A stretch of DNA of 64,000 bases. Source: Liolophura sinensis (lineage: Eukaryota; Mollusca; Polyplacophora; Chitonida; Chitonidae). A program made the position numbers and the translations under genes. The stretch covers positions 88,187,836-88,251,835 of the forward strand of contig NC_088295.1 of the NCBI RefSeq assembly GCF_032854445.1, given 5' to 3'. Position 1 is the stretch's first letter; each line of letters opens with the position of its first letter. Below the pieces are notes generated by a model that did no database searches, was not told the origin of the DNA, and saw only the letters and a program-made list of their open reading frames with translations. Below are positions 52,201 to 63,530 of the stretch, one piece after another.

Positions 52201-53383
52201 CAGTGACAGTGGCGTCACCCGTGTGACGGGATATCCCTTTAGTCTTGAACGCTTCTCAAAGTCGGAAGCTTAAACCCCTCAAAGAAACTGGAGATCTTAC
52301 CGAAAGACTCTGCACACTTTACGGGAAAATCGGTGTTTGTTTTGATCTTATCACAGTCTCCACATTCGACACGCGAGAGCTCGGAACGACATCTTTCACT
52401 CACAACCAACGATGTGCAAGTATCATCGCATCATATACCTGTATATATGACTGATATTACACCGTGACCATTTGTCAGCTGTCACACTGCCCTCGTTGCT
52501 CTCATTTTCTCTCTAGGTTGTTCGTCTTTGAATTTATTGTCTTGTTAGGCTAGTTGCGCTTGTATGAATCGTCGTTCTACACGTCTGTATGTGCAGGTTA
52601 TTCGAAATTGTCCAAGAGGAAGCCCATAAGAACTCTCACACTTACCGCGTGAACGTGTATACGGTCCTGTTCAATGCCTGCCTTCGTAAGATTTTCACTC
52701 ATAGGACTCACGCTAATTGCTGGAGGACACAACATTAGATACCAAAAAAACTACTCTAAGAAGAGTAAAGTTTGGCATTAAATTCCGGAATAAAATCGAC
52801 CTTTTGTTAGTTCCGTTATTGATTCTTCATTACTTACAACAAAATCCAATAAAAGAATAAAAATTGCTTGAACAGAGGACAAATTGGCGAAAATTACCGA
52901 TAACATGTGTTCTCTTGGTGGCATGAGTTTTCTAGCGGAGAACAACCGAGTGTAGCCAGCAAACACGATATATCATCGTCATTCATACAACTGTATACGT
53001 TAAACTGTGCAATTAACGAGACAACCGTTTGGCAGTTGGCGACTGGGGAAGAAACAAATGATAATGGCAGGACAAAACAAATGGACTTAACACCATCGAA
53101 AGCGAGAAAATCGCCGTAAAGAAAATAACTGCCAGCTTGTTTTATTATCCTTTTGGTAGACTTTTTATACACTTTCTGTGCAGTTCAGTTACTCTATATT
53201 GCCTTTATGATATATACCTCTCCATAAATGTATACATATCCTGCATTGTATAAGAGAAAAATGAAAATAATTCATGGCGATACTGTGATCCTTCATGAAA
53301 GATTTGATTTCAGTCTGACAGAAAACAAAAACACTTGTATCAAAAGGAAAGCAGTGGGTAAAAAAGTGTTCAAATTTTCTGTG
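49285..53383. other. Intergenic sequence
   Basis: CpG-rich unique sequence. Overlapping frames on both strands at 50908-51306 (124 codons minus, 92 plus) were examined. Neither has a motif or splice pair I trust. Confidence 0.45.
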
Positions 53384-54350
53384 GCGGAGTGCCTTTATTT
53401 GTTACCTTCCCTCAAGGATAATTGTCAGACGGCTTGAAGTATCTTGTTCTAGGTCTGTACCTCAGTAACGGTGTTCTGTGTCGGAGTGACCCTGGGTTGT
53501 TAGCTTTTCTTAAGGATAATTGTTTTGTTATCTTTCCTCAAGGACAATTGTCTGGCAGCATGAAGAAACTGGTTCTAGGTCTGTACCACTGTCGCAATGT
53601 TCTGTGTCGGAGTGCCATAATTTGCTAGGTTTCCTCAATGATAATTGTCTGACACTCTACAGAAAATGGTTCCAGGTCTGTGCCACACCAGGAATGCCTT
53701 GTGACGCGGTGCCTTGATTTGTTCAAAGATAAGTGCCTGGCAGCATGAAGAAACTGGATCTAGGTTCTGTACCATAGTGAGAATGTTCTGTGTCGGAGTG
53801 CCTTGATTTGTTAGCTTTCCTCAAAGATCATTGACTGGCAGCATGAAGCAACTGGTTCTAGGTTCTATACCACAGTAGGAAGTACCTTGATTTGTTAGCT
53901 TTCCTCAAGGATAATTATCCGACAAATTGAGGAAAATGGTTTTAGGTTCTGTGGCGTACTGTACTGGGTTCGTAGCTTTCCAGAAGGGCAATTCTTCGGC
54001 AGTTTGGGGAAACATATACCAAATATACTATTTTGTCAGCGTTTCTGAAGGACCATTCTGGTAGCTTGAAGGAACTGCTTCTGTACGCCTTTATCACATT
54101 ACGAAAACTATGTGGCGAAATATCCTGGATTTTTGGATTTTCTAAGGCTCAGTTTTGTTTGCAGCTTGATTCTAGTTCTGTATCAAAGTACGAGCGTTTG
54201 TGGCGGAATGTTATGGTTTGTTAGCTTTCCTCAAGGGCAATTGAGTCTGGCTGTTTGATTCTAGGTTTGTACCACGGTGCAAATGTTTTGTGGCTGAATG
54301 TTGGCTTTCTTGAAGACAATTGTCTGGCAGCTTGAAGAAATTGTCTATAG
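53384..54350. repeat. Decayed ~90-bp tandem array, about ten copies
   Basis: The anchor CCTCAAGGATAATTGTCTGG recurs in degraded form near 53409, 53508, 53537, 53632, 53722, 53819, 53905, 53975, 54040, 54226 and 54312. Between anchors lie TTCTAGGTCTGTACCAC, TGTGTCGGAGTGCC and GATTTGTTAGCTTTC. Spacing is mostly 80-100 bp with insertions and deletions. This is an old minisatellite no longer homogenised. Indels break any frame, so it is not a coding repeat. Confidence 0.88.
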
Positions 54351-56205
54351 GTTTGTAAGAATTGCCTCTTGTCTTACCGACCTTCACAAAATCGGTTAGC
54401 GTACATAGTCACGACCAATGCAGTATTATGTTACCCGAACAGAGAGTCAGAAATTGTCGTGGACAGCAGTTCCAATAGGGTTCCGGAACCATGTATCTAT
54501 ACAATGGACAAGAACGGCCATCGATTCACTCTCGTAAAGCTCATCTTATGATAAAGTAAGTCTTTTGAACACGTGCCAAATTACACAACGCCAGCAGATT
54601 TTAATACAGATAGGCAATCAGAAATCGAAGATGGACTTCTGACTTTTTAAGCATTAGAAACCATTGAAGAAAGATTAAAGGATCGGTGAAGTTAACCTTG
54701 TCGGATGTCTGATTTACACGAACCTATGTTCCCCTACAAAAACTCCTTGTATTAGCTTTCGGCAAGTTCACTGTGAAATCAATGCGATACGTTAGCTGCT
54801 TCCTGGGTCGCATTCTCAACCAGCTCTCATCCATCTTGACTCCGAGTCTTCAGTCCAAGCCGATAACATCTTCGGTCGGTTTCCGTTCTCCCGGTAGCAC
54901 CCAGTGTCGGATAATCATTCCTTAGTGACATTGGTCATTTAAATATATAAATCCAGAGGAATCAAGGCCTGAATGAAGGGGCATGTAACCTGTTCCGTGA
55001 TTGATCACACACACAGATAGCGCATGCGGCTTACGCAATAATCAATTAATAAGATGGCTCTTTACGTCGTAAGCCGAAGGACATATTTCCGTTGGGAGGT
55101 TCACTAGAAGAAAGGGTCAAAATGTTTTAGTTTAGTGATAATTCTCTATTGTTTGTTGATCTATATGTATGTTTTGTATGTAAATTTTTCATTTTTACAT
55201 AAGAAACAATCTTGTAGTGGTCATGAAATGTTAATAAGTAGGTGAGTTTATATGAAATAAATATTGGTTAATGTGACAAACCCCGAAGCCAAGATAACAT
55301 CGCAGAGACGGAGGCTTTATTATGGCTCTGGCAACTTATGTGCCATCTTTCCCCTGGCCCGTTTATTTTCGGAAAGCTCAGTGTTTTGGGGGTAGGTAAA
55401 CTGTCGTCGCATCCGTGCCCGCGGTCATGGTTATTTAATGAGGCACCTATTGACTCTGTAGATGGAGTGTAGTTCGCAACCAGCTGGTACCTGTTTACAA
55501 ATTTCGCAGATTCTCCACTTATTTGTTCAGATTTATGACATAAGCAAATCCCTATATTGCCTGCGAAAAATGGATATCATGCCACAGTGAAGCGTCAATT
55601 ACTCGTCAGTAGTCTTGTGAATTTTAACTGAGTGTAGGTTTGTTCTTTGTTACTGATTAGCGTTTGGCCTGTAAGGTGAGTAGCCCAGATAACTCGTCGT
55701 TGCATGCTCAGTTTAGCACACAATCCCTCTATAATGACACCGGTTATGACACCAAACGTCCATTATCTTGACATCAGCTACTGTCTAATGGTGTTATTTT
55801 CTCCGTACTAATACCAAACTTGTCTTATTATGAAAAACGGCTAATTCGAGTTCCTCTCGCTAAAGCCGATTTGTTGTCAACACATTTTGCCTGACAGCTA
55901 TTTTCCTGCTTTTCGGGGAGTTTCCTTGTGTTTTTTGTTTGTTTGTTTGTTGGTTTTTGTTCCTTTGTTTTTTTTTAGGGGGGGGGGGATATGTTTTTGT
56001 TGTTTTTGTCGATTTTTTCAGTTCTTGATTGTGACATTACAGACATTATAATAAATCACTCAATCACTGAATAAATCAATTAAATAAATGACCAATATGG
56101 TGGCGAACCCTAGGTTATACCTCAACACAATGTGTTCTGAATTCTTCACAGTATCCCCAACTGTAAGGAACCTTTGCGTCGAAACAGACATTCCCATATC
56201 AGCCG
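54351..56205. other. Intergenic sequence
   Basis: Unique sequence ending in a T/G-rich stretch (GTTTGTTTGTTT near 55937) and a run of about 11 G at 55978-55988. I see no gene. Confidence 0.5.
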
Positions 56206-56457
56206 GAGGCCTCCGTGGCCGATGACCCAGGAGCATATCACCAATGCGGTCGCTGTGAGTTAAAGTCCAGCTCATGATTGCTTCCTGTCCGGTCGTACGT
56301 GGGAAGGTCTGCCACCAACCTTCGGAAAGTCGTGGGTTTCCCCAGGCTCTGCTCGGTCTCCTCTCAACATAATGCTCGACGCCGGCGTGTAAATGACATA
56401 TTCTTGAATACGACGTGAAACACCGAGATGTAGAGCGTCTGTCTGGTGGGCAGTTTG
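56206..56457 (+). mobile_element. SINE copy in plus orientation, left arm of a foldback
   Basis: It begins with a tRNA-like head remnant (GGAGGCCTCCGTGGCCGATG, then TGAGTTAAAGTCC near the box-B position). It continues with the common core (CGTACGTGGGAAGGTCTGCC, GTGGGTTTCCCC, CATAATGCTCG) and ends with GATGTAGAGCGTCTGTCTGG. From 56243 to 56457 it is an inverted copy of 56640-56857 at roughly 95% identity. Internal promoter boxes are degraded. Confidence 0.8.
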
Positions 56458-56525
56458 CATTAAAGGCTGTTATAACAGAGTGATATTGCAGATGTGGATG
56501 GATCCCTTATTTACTCACCAGACAA

Positions 56526-56551
56526 TAAGGTTCAACTAAACTATCATTTTA

Positions 56552-56555
<4 letters not shown>
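56526..56555 (+). repeat. 30-bp inverted repeat, left copy
   Basis: TAAGGTTCAACTAAACTATC followed by ATTTTAAACA matches the reverse complement of 56919-56948 with one difference. The left copy abuts the first (TA)n tract. Confidence 0.9.

Positions 56556-56639
<84 letters not shown>
56555..56639. repeat. (TA)n microsatellite, 85 bp
   Basis: A pure AT/TA run between the left 30-bp inverted repeat and the inverted SINE copy. Confidence 0.98.
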
Positions 56640-56641
<2 letters not shown>

Positions 56642-56854
56642 AACTGCGCACCAGACGGACGCTCTACATCTCGGTGTTTTACGTCGTACTCAAGAATATG
56701 TCATTTTTTATACGCCGGCGTCGAGCATTATGGTGAGAGGAGACCGAGCAGAGCCTGGGGAAACCCACGACTTTCCGAAGGTTGGTGGCAGACCTTCCCA
56801 CGTACGACCGGACAGAAAGCAATCATGAGCTGGACTTCAACTCACAGCGACCGC

Positions 56855-56857
<3 letters not shown>
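56640..56857 (-). mobile_element. SINE copy in minus orientation, right arm of a foldback
   Basis: Reverse complement of 56243-56457, including the unusual 3' flank that ends in CAGTTTG. About eight differences plus one small indel are visible. It is bounded on both sides by (TA)n, and its head end stops exactly where the second TA tract starts, at CCGCATT. Truncation of the tRNA-like head relative to the left copy is evident. Confidence 0.85.

Positions 56858-56911
<54 letters not shown>
56858..56911. repeat. (TA)n microsatellite, 54 bp
   Basis: The second TA tract of the foldback locus. It separates the inverted SINE from the right 30-bp inverted repeat. Confidence 0.97.
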
Positions 56912-56914
<3 letters not shown>

Positions 56915-56918
56915 TATG

Positions 56919-56948
56919 TTTAAAATAATAGTTTAGTTGAACCTTAAG
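56919..56948 (-). repeat. 30-bp inverted repeat, right copy
   Basis: TGTTTAAAATAATAGTTTAG followed by TTGAACCTTA is the reverse complement of 56526-56555 with one mismatch. Confidence 0.9.
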
Positions 56949-57885
56949 CCAAACGGGGCACACGTATGACGTCTTGTAAGGTTTAAACATGGTGGGTGCA
57001 GAGTATGACCCCAGTGCTTGCAACGTATCACCGACGTTCTACCCGTGGCCTTTGATATGAAGGAGGATCGGCGACTACGGGATACGGATGGCCATAGCTC
57101 TATCTATAGCATTACTTTACCGAGTTAATAAGTTTCCGGGTGTATTTCTGCCGAGGAATATTGGACTTTTTTACGTGGCCGATCGCTTGTTTATTCACCA
57201 GACAACAGCTGCTCGACCGGGTCTTCGCGATCGGGACTAAAAGAGAACCATCATACACGGACGTGGAAGGTTATATTGCAATGCTCGATCACGTATCACG
57301 TTGCAGTGCACAACTCTCTCATTGAGAACGTTGGATTCTTTGACCCAGTTACACAGATTACTCAGTTCTCTGCCATGTTACAGGACATCATTGTATACCA
57401 TTCCACACCATACTATACCATGTGGGTGTTTTCAGTCAGTGTCTCCCACGAAGCAAAGTTTTGATGTCTCAGTAAATTTAAACAAATCGAGTCCAACAGT
57501 TTATATTACACTATATTCACATCCCGTCCAAGTTTTGATGGTAATACCCCTTGATGACATGGGTGTGATGGGATCCCATCTTTTCGCGCGGCGACTTTGA
57601 GTGAGATGGCGGACCTGATTTGGTCAATGGGTCGAACATAACGATCCAGCTCAAACACCAAAGCGCTGTCAGAAAAAAGAACTTGTGCAGGAATTGATAC
57701 GCCAGTGAATGTGAATTTCGTGCAAATCTCGAATAACGGTTTACATATTCACTCGAAAATAACATATTACATTTCGCTTTGTTGGAAGCGCATAAAAATT
57801 CTCGGGCTTGCTTCTGAAAGATTTCATACATAGGCTTTGTCAGAAGACGTTCTGGCCTAGCCAGAAGGTAGTAAACGTATACATT
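56949..57885. other. Intergenic sequence
   Basis: CpG-containing unique sequence. Short overlapping frames on both strands (57140-57831) are not supported as genes. Confidence 0.45.
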
Positions 57886-58097
57886 GCCAAAACAGTGTGT
57901 TCCTCAACTAAAAGGTAACAGAGGCCTGTGTCTAGAAATTCAGATCACCACTTTTTAAATAGATACATGTATGGTTTCGTGTCCGGACTATTTACATTAT
58001 TCTTTACAAAATAATGTAAAGAGTCTGGCCACCCTCGTGGCGTGCCAAAATAATGTGTGCCTCCAATGAAAGGCAACAGAGACCTGTGCCCAGAAAT
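57886..58097. repeat. Pair of diverged direct repeats, 54 bp each
   Basis: The segments 57886-57939 and 58044-58097 share GCCAAAA...TGTGT...CCTC...AAAGG...AACAGAG..CCTGTG...AGAAAT at about 80% identity, 158 bp apart. They may be two copies of a short interspersed repeat or a local duplication. Confidence 0.75.
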
Positions 58098-58295
58098 ATT
58101 TTATGTTATTTATTGTTACATTTTCTGACCAAGAAATTCCATATAAGCATTTATTTTCTAAGGTGAGTTTTGATACCATATTTTGGACATCGTTTTCCCC
58201 ATTACTATTAGAGTATTTCATAGAAAATAACTATTTTCACAATGTTCCGCCTGCAGACAAGCAGGGAAACTGTCAATAAAGAATTGAAAATCGTT

Positions 58296-58595
58296 CGCAT
58301 GACTTAATAAAGATCTCTAGAGTACGAGATAAACAGAAATAGACACAAATAGAAATACACAGTTTTGTCGTGCGTACGAGATCTTTCTTAAGTAGCTCAC
58401 ACGAGATCTTTTTGAAGTCATGCGCGCCACATAGAAAATTTTCTCGTGCTGTCGCGGTCTTTATTAAGTCGAGCGCACAAGATATTTACTAAGACTTGCG
58501 AACATTGAAGAAAAACTTCGTGCGTCTTAAGAAAGATCTCGTGAGCACGACCTTAATGGTGTATATTTCTGTTGGCCACTTGCCTCGTGAGCACG
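58296..58595. repeat. Cluster of short AGATCT / CGTGAGCACG modules in both orientations
   Basis: Modules of about 25-30 bp such as ACGAGATCTTTCTTAAG (58375), ACGAGATCTTTTTGAAG (58403), GTCTTTATTAAGTCG and GCACAAGATATTTACTAAG recur. The inverted form CTTAAGAAAGATCTCGTGAG is at 58528, and GTGAGCACGAC occurs twice. Seven or eight modules lie in 300 bp. AGATCT and CTTAAG are themselves palindromic. Confidence 0.75.
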
Positions 58596-61384
58596 ACTTA
58601 GTAAACAAAATGTAACTGAAACTTTGAAAGTTGTTATGTTGTTTTTTCCTACTTAAAGTTGTTTTCTAACCATGTCATATTTACGGCTCCGCACTATTCT
58701 GGTTTCGTATATGAAAGAAATTGTCTTGCGCATATCGTTAATCCACAACCAATCAGTTACTACAGGCGTAATGTTACGACTGCTTGATTGAGATCCCCTC
58801 CTCCCCCAACCCCCCCCCCCCCCCCCACAACTACACACACACAACTATACATGAGCAAAGAACCCATGGAAGTGATAAAACATAAATCGCCATAGAAAGC
58901 CTTAATGCACAAATGCTTATGGACTACGCTCCATACAATCAAGCAGTATTTAGATTACAAAAGATATACAGGGATTCACTTCATTAGAGCTCTGACAAGA
59001 TAAAATCGGAAGTGAATAGCAGATAAATAGCAACTAAAATGGACAACGTCTGGCTGTGTTTGATTTGTGATTGTTCCAAGATTACCTTTCTTGATAACGA
59101 AGGAGTTGGGGTGGGATGGGGGCTTGTATGCAGTGGAGCTATATGTTTATAGGCTCTATCATTAATTGGCCGATCGCCTCGCCGATGACAAAAGAACCTA
59201 CAGAGGAATTCCGGAATAAATTGCCCTCCACCGACGTCTGAGCCGGTATTTCGGGATGGAGTCCAATCCACAAGCACCCGCTATCCGCCATCTTGTTGAT
59301 ATGGAAAACACGTAGCCTGAGCAAGGTCCCTGCGCAAAGACAGACGTTATTTACTGTGGTGATGATATCCACAAGTATGAGGAGCAGACATATTTGAATT
59401 GAGCTTGTCAAATTACTTAGATGAGTGATTCTAGGACTAGCTAAATCATCGGTCAATATTTTTCTTTCTGGCGTCCTCAGTTCAAAACTGGGCCGGTCGT
59501 TTCCCCGCTCCTCACGGAGATGACGGATGCGTTTTGTAAGACTTGGGTTTTCCAGATCCATCCAGACCATCTTATTCCATAAGTTACCCTTATACCCCCT
59601 ATATCCCACGGGGTTGAGGTTGTACTACAGCTGGAACGTGATTCACATCAGTTTATAAGTGATGGGATTAGGTCAAGCTATAAAGAGCCAATAGTATTGG
59701 AGTAAAGCCGGATTTATTGTTTGCAGGATTATCTGTGCATTGAAACCTCATGTTGTATTCATAACAGCGTTTGTTGTTCACCAAGCATACACCTCAAAAG
59801 CCTTGCATAACATCTGAAAAAGGGTAACTTATCAGCATTTTGTTACCAAAAAAAAAGCTGATAATATTTCCTCGAGTTCGTTAATATATTAAGTGGATGA
59901 AGACGTGTGGATGGAGTTTCAGTTGTCAGTGTGTGTACATGAGTGACTGATCGGGTTCTTTATGTATGAAAGTCTAGCAGGTCAGGTGTGGGGTAATACA
60001 GATCAGCAGCAGTAAAAAGGCTGTTGTATTAAGATGGAACTTCGTGTCAATCCACGCGACACAAGACCGATGCCACGAGCATGTGACTTGTATACAAACG
60101 TTAAGGAAGACTAGCAAAAAGGTGCTAAGGGAGGGGACGATTTCTATTCCCTTTTACCTCAATGGTGTTGACTTTTCTCTCAGGATAAGAATCCAGGAGG
60201 GGTACATTAGTCACTAATACGGTATCAGGATTTTTAAATCTCCCACGTTGCGCACATTCATTAGAACGAATGAATACTTGGAGTTTAACTTCATACTTAA
60301 CAATATTTCAGTCATGTGACGACGAGGACTCATTAGATGTGTGTATTCTGGTCACAGGGCGACCGTGCATTCATTAGTGTAACCTACTGTATACCTACTA
60401 GACCTAGCGCTCAATATGTATGTGGAATTGCCATTGCACGTTATGACTGTCTCTGTCATTTGTGGACGTGTATATTCTGTAAGATACATTGGAAGAAATG
60501 CGAAAGAACAAATTTATTTGTACACGTCTTTGCTCCAGCAGATATGGACATGACTTGTTGGAGCAGAGTGTTACATGAAATTGAGATAGCTCATAGCCTG
60601 CTGAGTATGTGGGGTTTTGTCTTTTAAGAATAGAGTGTTGCCAGTGTCGGCTGAATATTGTCGCTTATACAGAGAGGTTCAGCCCAGTTCATATAGAAGC
60701 CTTCAGATCAGTGGCGATTGATGGAATGCTGGTGCAGTCTCTATAGCTGTCCTCAGCAGAGTCGGGCAGCGATGGAACACAAGGAATCCGTTCCTCTTGC
60801 AACCATCGCGTATTTTAGCCGTGAAACACGTCTCGCTCGTGCTGTGTAGGTGAATTGCGTTCAAGAACGTCCAGGAGGCCTCCGCAGTCTAACTGCCGAT
60901 AATCAACAAACATTTTTCAAATTAAGTTTTGTGCTGAAGACCACATGGCGTTAATAAAGTTCGCGTCCGGAGTTGCGTAAGATCCTACAGGCGCGGGTTC
61001 TGTTTAATGCAATGTGACCAAAATGGCGGGATATAACAAATATAGAGAGGGGATAAGTTGTCTGGCGAAGTGCACTTAAGCTAAGTGTTTATTTCGCCTT
61101 GTCCCTCCTCACTCTTAACTCTGACACCGAAGCTAAATCATTTACATCCAGTCGCATGTCAATTATTAACAACGTCTATACGTCAAAGCATTATACGCCG
61201 CCCTGATTCGCGACACGCTATATGTACATAGTTTCCAGATGGATTTAGCGAGGTCAGAGCTACAGCGGATGCCCGAAATATCCACCAGTGTTGTGCGCAA
61301 AGAAAGTTAATATACCAACCATGGTCTGCACAAAGATTGATGAGTCAGTGTAGTAAAATGTGAAATACAATTTTCGCCCTTAGG
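58596..61384. other. Intergenic sequence with one weak exon candidate
   Basis: CpG-rich DNA with a run of 17 C at 58810-58826. The minus frame at 59139-59609 is the longest non-repetitive one in the window and is discussed under findings. Otherwise I see no gene or element. Confidence 0.45.
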
Positions 61385-61695
61385 TCACTTTCCTTTTTAG
61401 TTTTATTTTTGTTTTATTTTGATATAAGGTTGTGTATTAAAATCATTCTCCCAATGGAGGAAAGCCTAATGCCTTGAGTAAGCCAAAGACCTCTGGCGAA
61501 TTTTCCGACAAGTGGCATGTGACCTTCTGGAAGACAGGTGGTCTACAACGATCTTCATGCAAGATCACATAAGACAACAAGGTCGACCATTAAACGCCAC
61601 CAATCACCGAGACTGCATGGGATTGAACCCACGTCGCGATGGAAAAACAAGCACTTTACCCACTCGGACAAATCGCGCTTCTACTTGTAGTAAAG
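61385..61695 (-). mobile_element. tRNA-derived SINE, second family
   Basis: On the minus strand the head reads GCGCGATTTGTCCGAGTGGG (box-A region), TAAAGTGCTTG, then GTGGGTTCAATCCCATGC (box B with one change from GGTTCGANTCC). The spacing fits a tRNA-like pol III promoter. The body follows to GGCTTTCCTCCATTGGGAG and an A-rich end (ATCAAAATAAAAC, 61385-61430). The core differs from the other SINEs here. Whether it is active is unknown. Confidence 0.65.
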
Positions 61696-63167
61696 CACAA
61701 TAGTTAGGTTTACATTAAATTATATTCTTATATGCATTAAATTTGTTATATTATGCATATAACATGTCCATATCCTTGCACGATGCTCTGTGTGCGCTCC
61801 ACTAGAACCCGTATACATGTACTCCTAATATATTTCTTTACTACTACATACTGAAATGTATTTAAGCGTTTTAACAAAGTATATACTCAATTTCTTTCCA
61901 TCCATTAATATTCCTGAAATAAACACAAATACGTTTTGAAAACGTTGACTATATAGTGCATGTATACTAATAACTCACCACGACCACTTTCACGGACAGT
62001 TGCAACAATTGATAATAATGTTACCAAATACCCTGCAACGAATTATTGAGCCTTTTGATGCACACTACATGTAACATTTATTTCCAGTGTCCCTTTTTAA
62101 GGTCGTCGCGCTTTATGCAGCCTTAACAGGTCATTTATATGTACGGTGTAAGATATGTACCGCTTTCCCTGCATTCACAAACTATTCAAGTTCTGGAACA
62201 GATATGTGCAACTTTACATTGACCTTACATGAAAGTTGTTCCATCATATGGCGTGATTCCCAGTAAAAGCTACGAAAAACTGTTATAAAATCTTTGTTTA
62301 AGTGACCCGTGTGGTAAAATTCTTCATCTGTTACTTTCGCTTGTATGCAGGGATACTGATAATTATTCCCAATACACTTGGCTAGACGGCATGTGGGAGT
62401 GCATTTTGACAACTGCAACATGTAATGTTAAACCTTGAGCGTCATACGAAATTTAACCCAGCAATGACCCCCAAGAGGTTGCGGTTGGTATACCAGGGGA
62501 GAGCACCAGGGAGTGTTTACCTGTGCCCCAAGGTCGCACCGATAGGACCGGTGGAGTTAGACGAAATTATATACAAGTCCCATCAGCGGATACTGGATAC
62601 TGCATAAACCGGTGACACGATAGAGGTAGAGGTGGACACATCTCTGGCACAATATAAAAGGAATGTATACACTTAAGATAAATGAACCAATTAATTTTAA
62701 TCACAAACTGAATAGCGTTAGATGGGTGGAGTCGTATGGCTGAGTTCTATGACATTGTCAGGGATTACTTTACAACACCCATATTCAGTTTCCTGACATC
62801 GCCATTCCTGAAGTCATTAAGTTTCCAGATAAATGTAATGGGAACCTATAAGGGAAAATGACCATCCATCGCCTATATCAAATGTCATTACCTACATGGT
62901 TCACAGTCCTTGGCAAGTTGACCACAGAAAGTTAACAGTTTGTCCCCGAGAGACGGAAAACATTCTTCTTTACCTTATAGTATATAATTCCACTGACAAA
63001 GTATTCCTCTTTGCGCGTAAAAGGAAAGGTCGTCTGTTTAACTATCTCATAAATACGAAACTGTGCTACAGAAAAATATTTTGTGATAAAAGTATATGTT
63101 TCAATGAACTTAATCCAAGTATCATGAAATCTCACAGAAATGGCGAACTACAACCTTAACATGGCAG
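61696..63167. other. Intergenic sequence
   Basis: AT-rich unique sequence between two SINEs. Open frames of 60-87 codons on both strands are unconvincing. Confidence 0.5.
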
Positions 63168-63530
63168 TATTTATTTATTTTATTGTTTTACGCAACACTC
63201 ATGAATTTTTTCCCTCAGTGTATACGATCGCGATCCGTTTTATGGTTGAAGGAAACCGGAGTTTCCGGCGTAAACCACCAACCTTTGGTAAGTTCCTGAC
63301 GTACTTCCCCACGTGAAACGAACAGATATGCAGACCATACAGCCAAGTGGTGTCCAACCAACGTTAGACTGAGACACGGCCGCAGGGGTATCGTCAGCCG
63401 CTTATTGTCACGAAGGTTTCACGCACAATGAGAACAGGGGAGTACAAATTCCCTGTCTAAGGACGGAATTGAACCGGTATCTCCTGTATCCTTGCGACTG
63501 AAAGACAAGCGCCTTTTAGACATGGGAGTA
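63168..63530 (-). mobile_element. Full-length but diverged tRNA-derived SINE
   Basis: On the minus strand: a tRNA-like head with AAGGCGCTTGTCTTTCAGTC and box B CCGGTTCAATTCCG, a middle part, then the diverged shared core (GTACGTCAGGAACTTACCAA, GTTTCCTTCAACCATAAAA, GTGTTGCGTAAAACAATA) and an AAATAAATA tail. It keeps head, core and tail, so it shows the complete layout of which 48866-49038 is the truncated form. It is older than the foldback copies. Confidence 0.7.
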
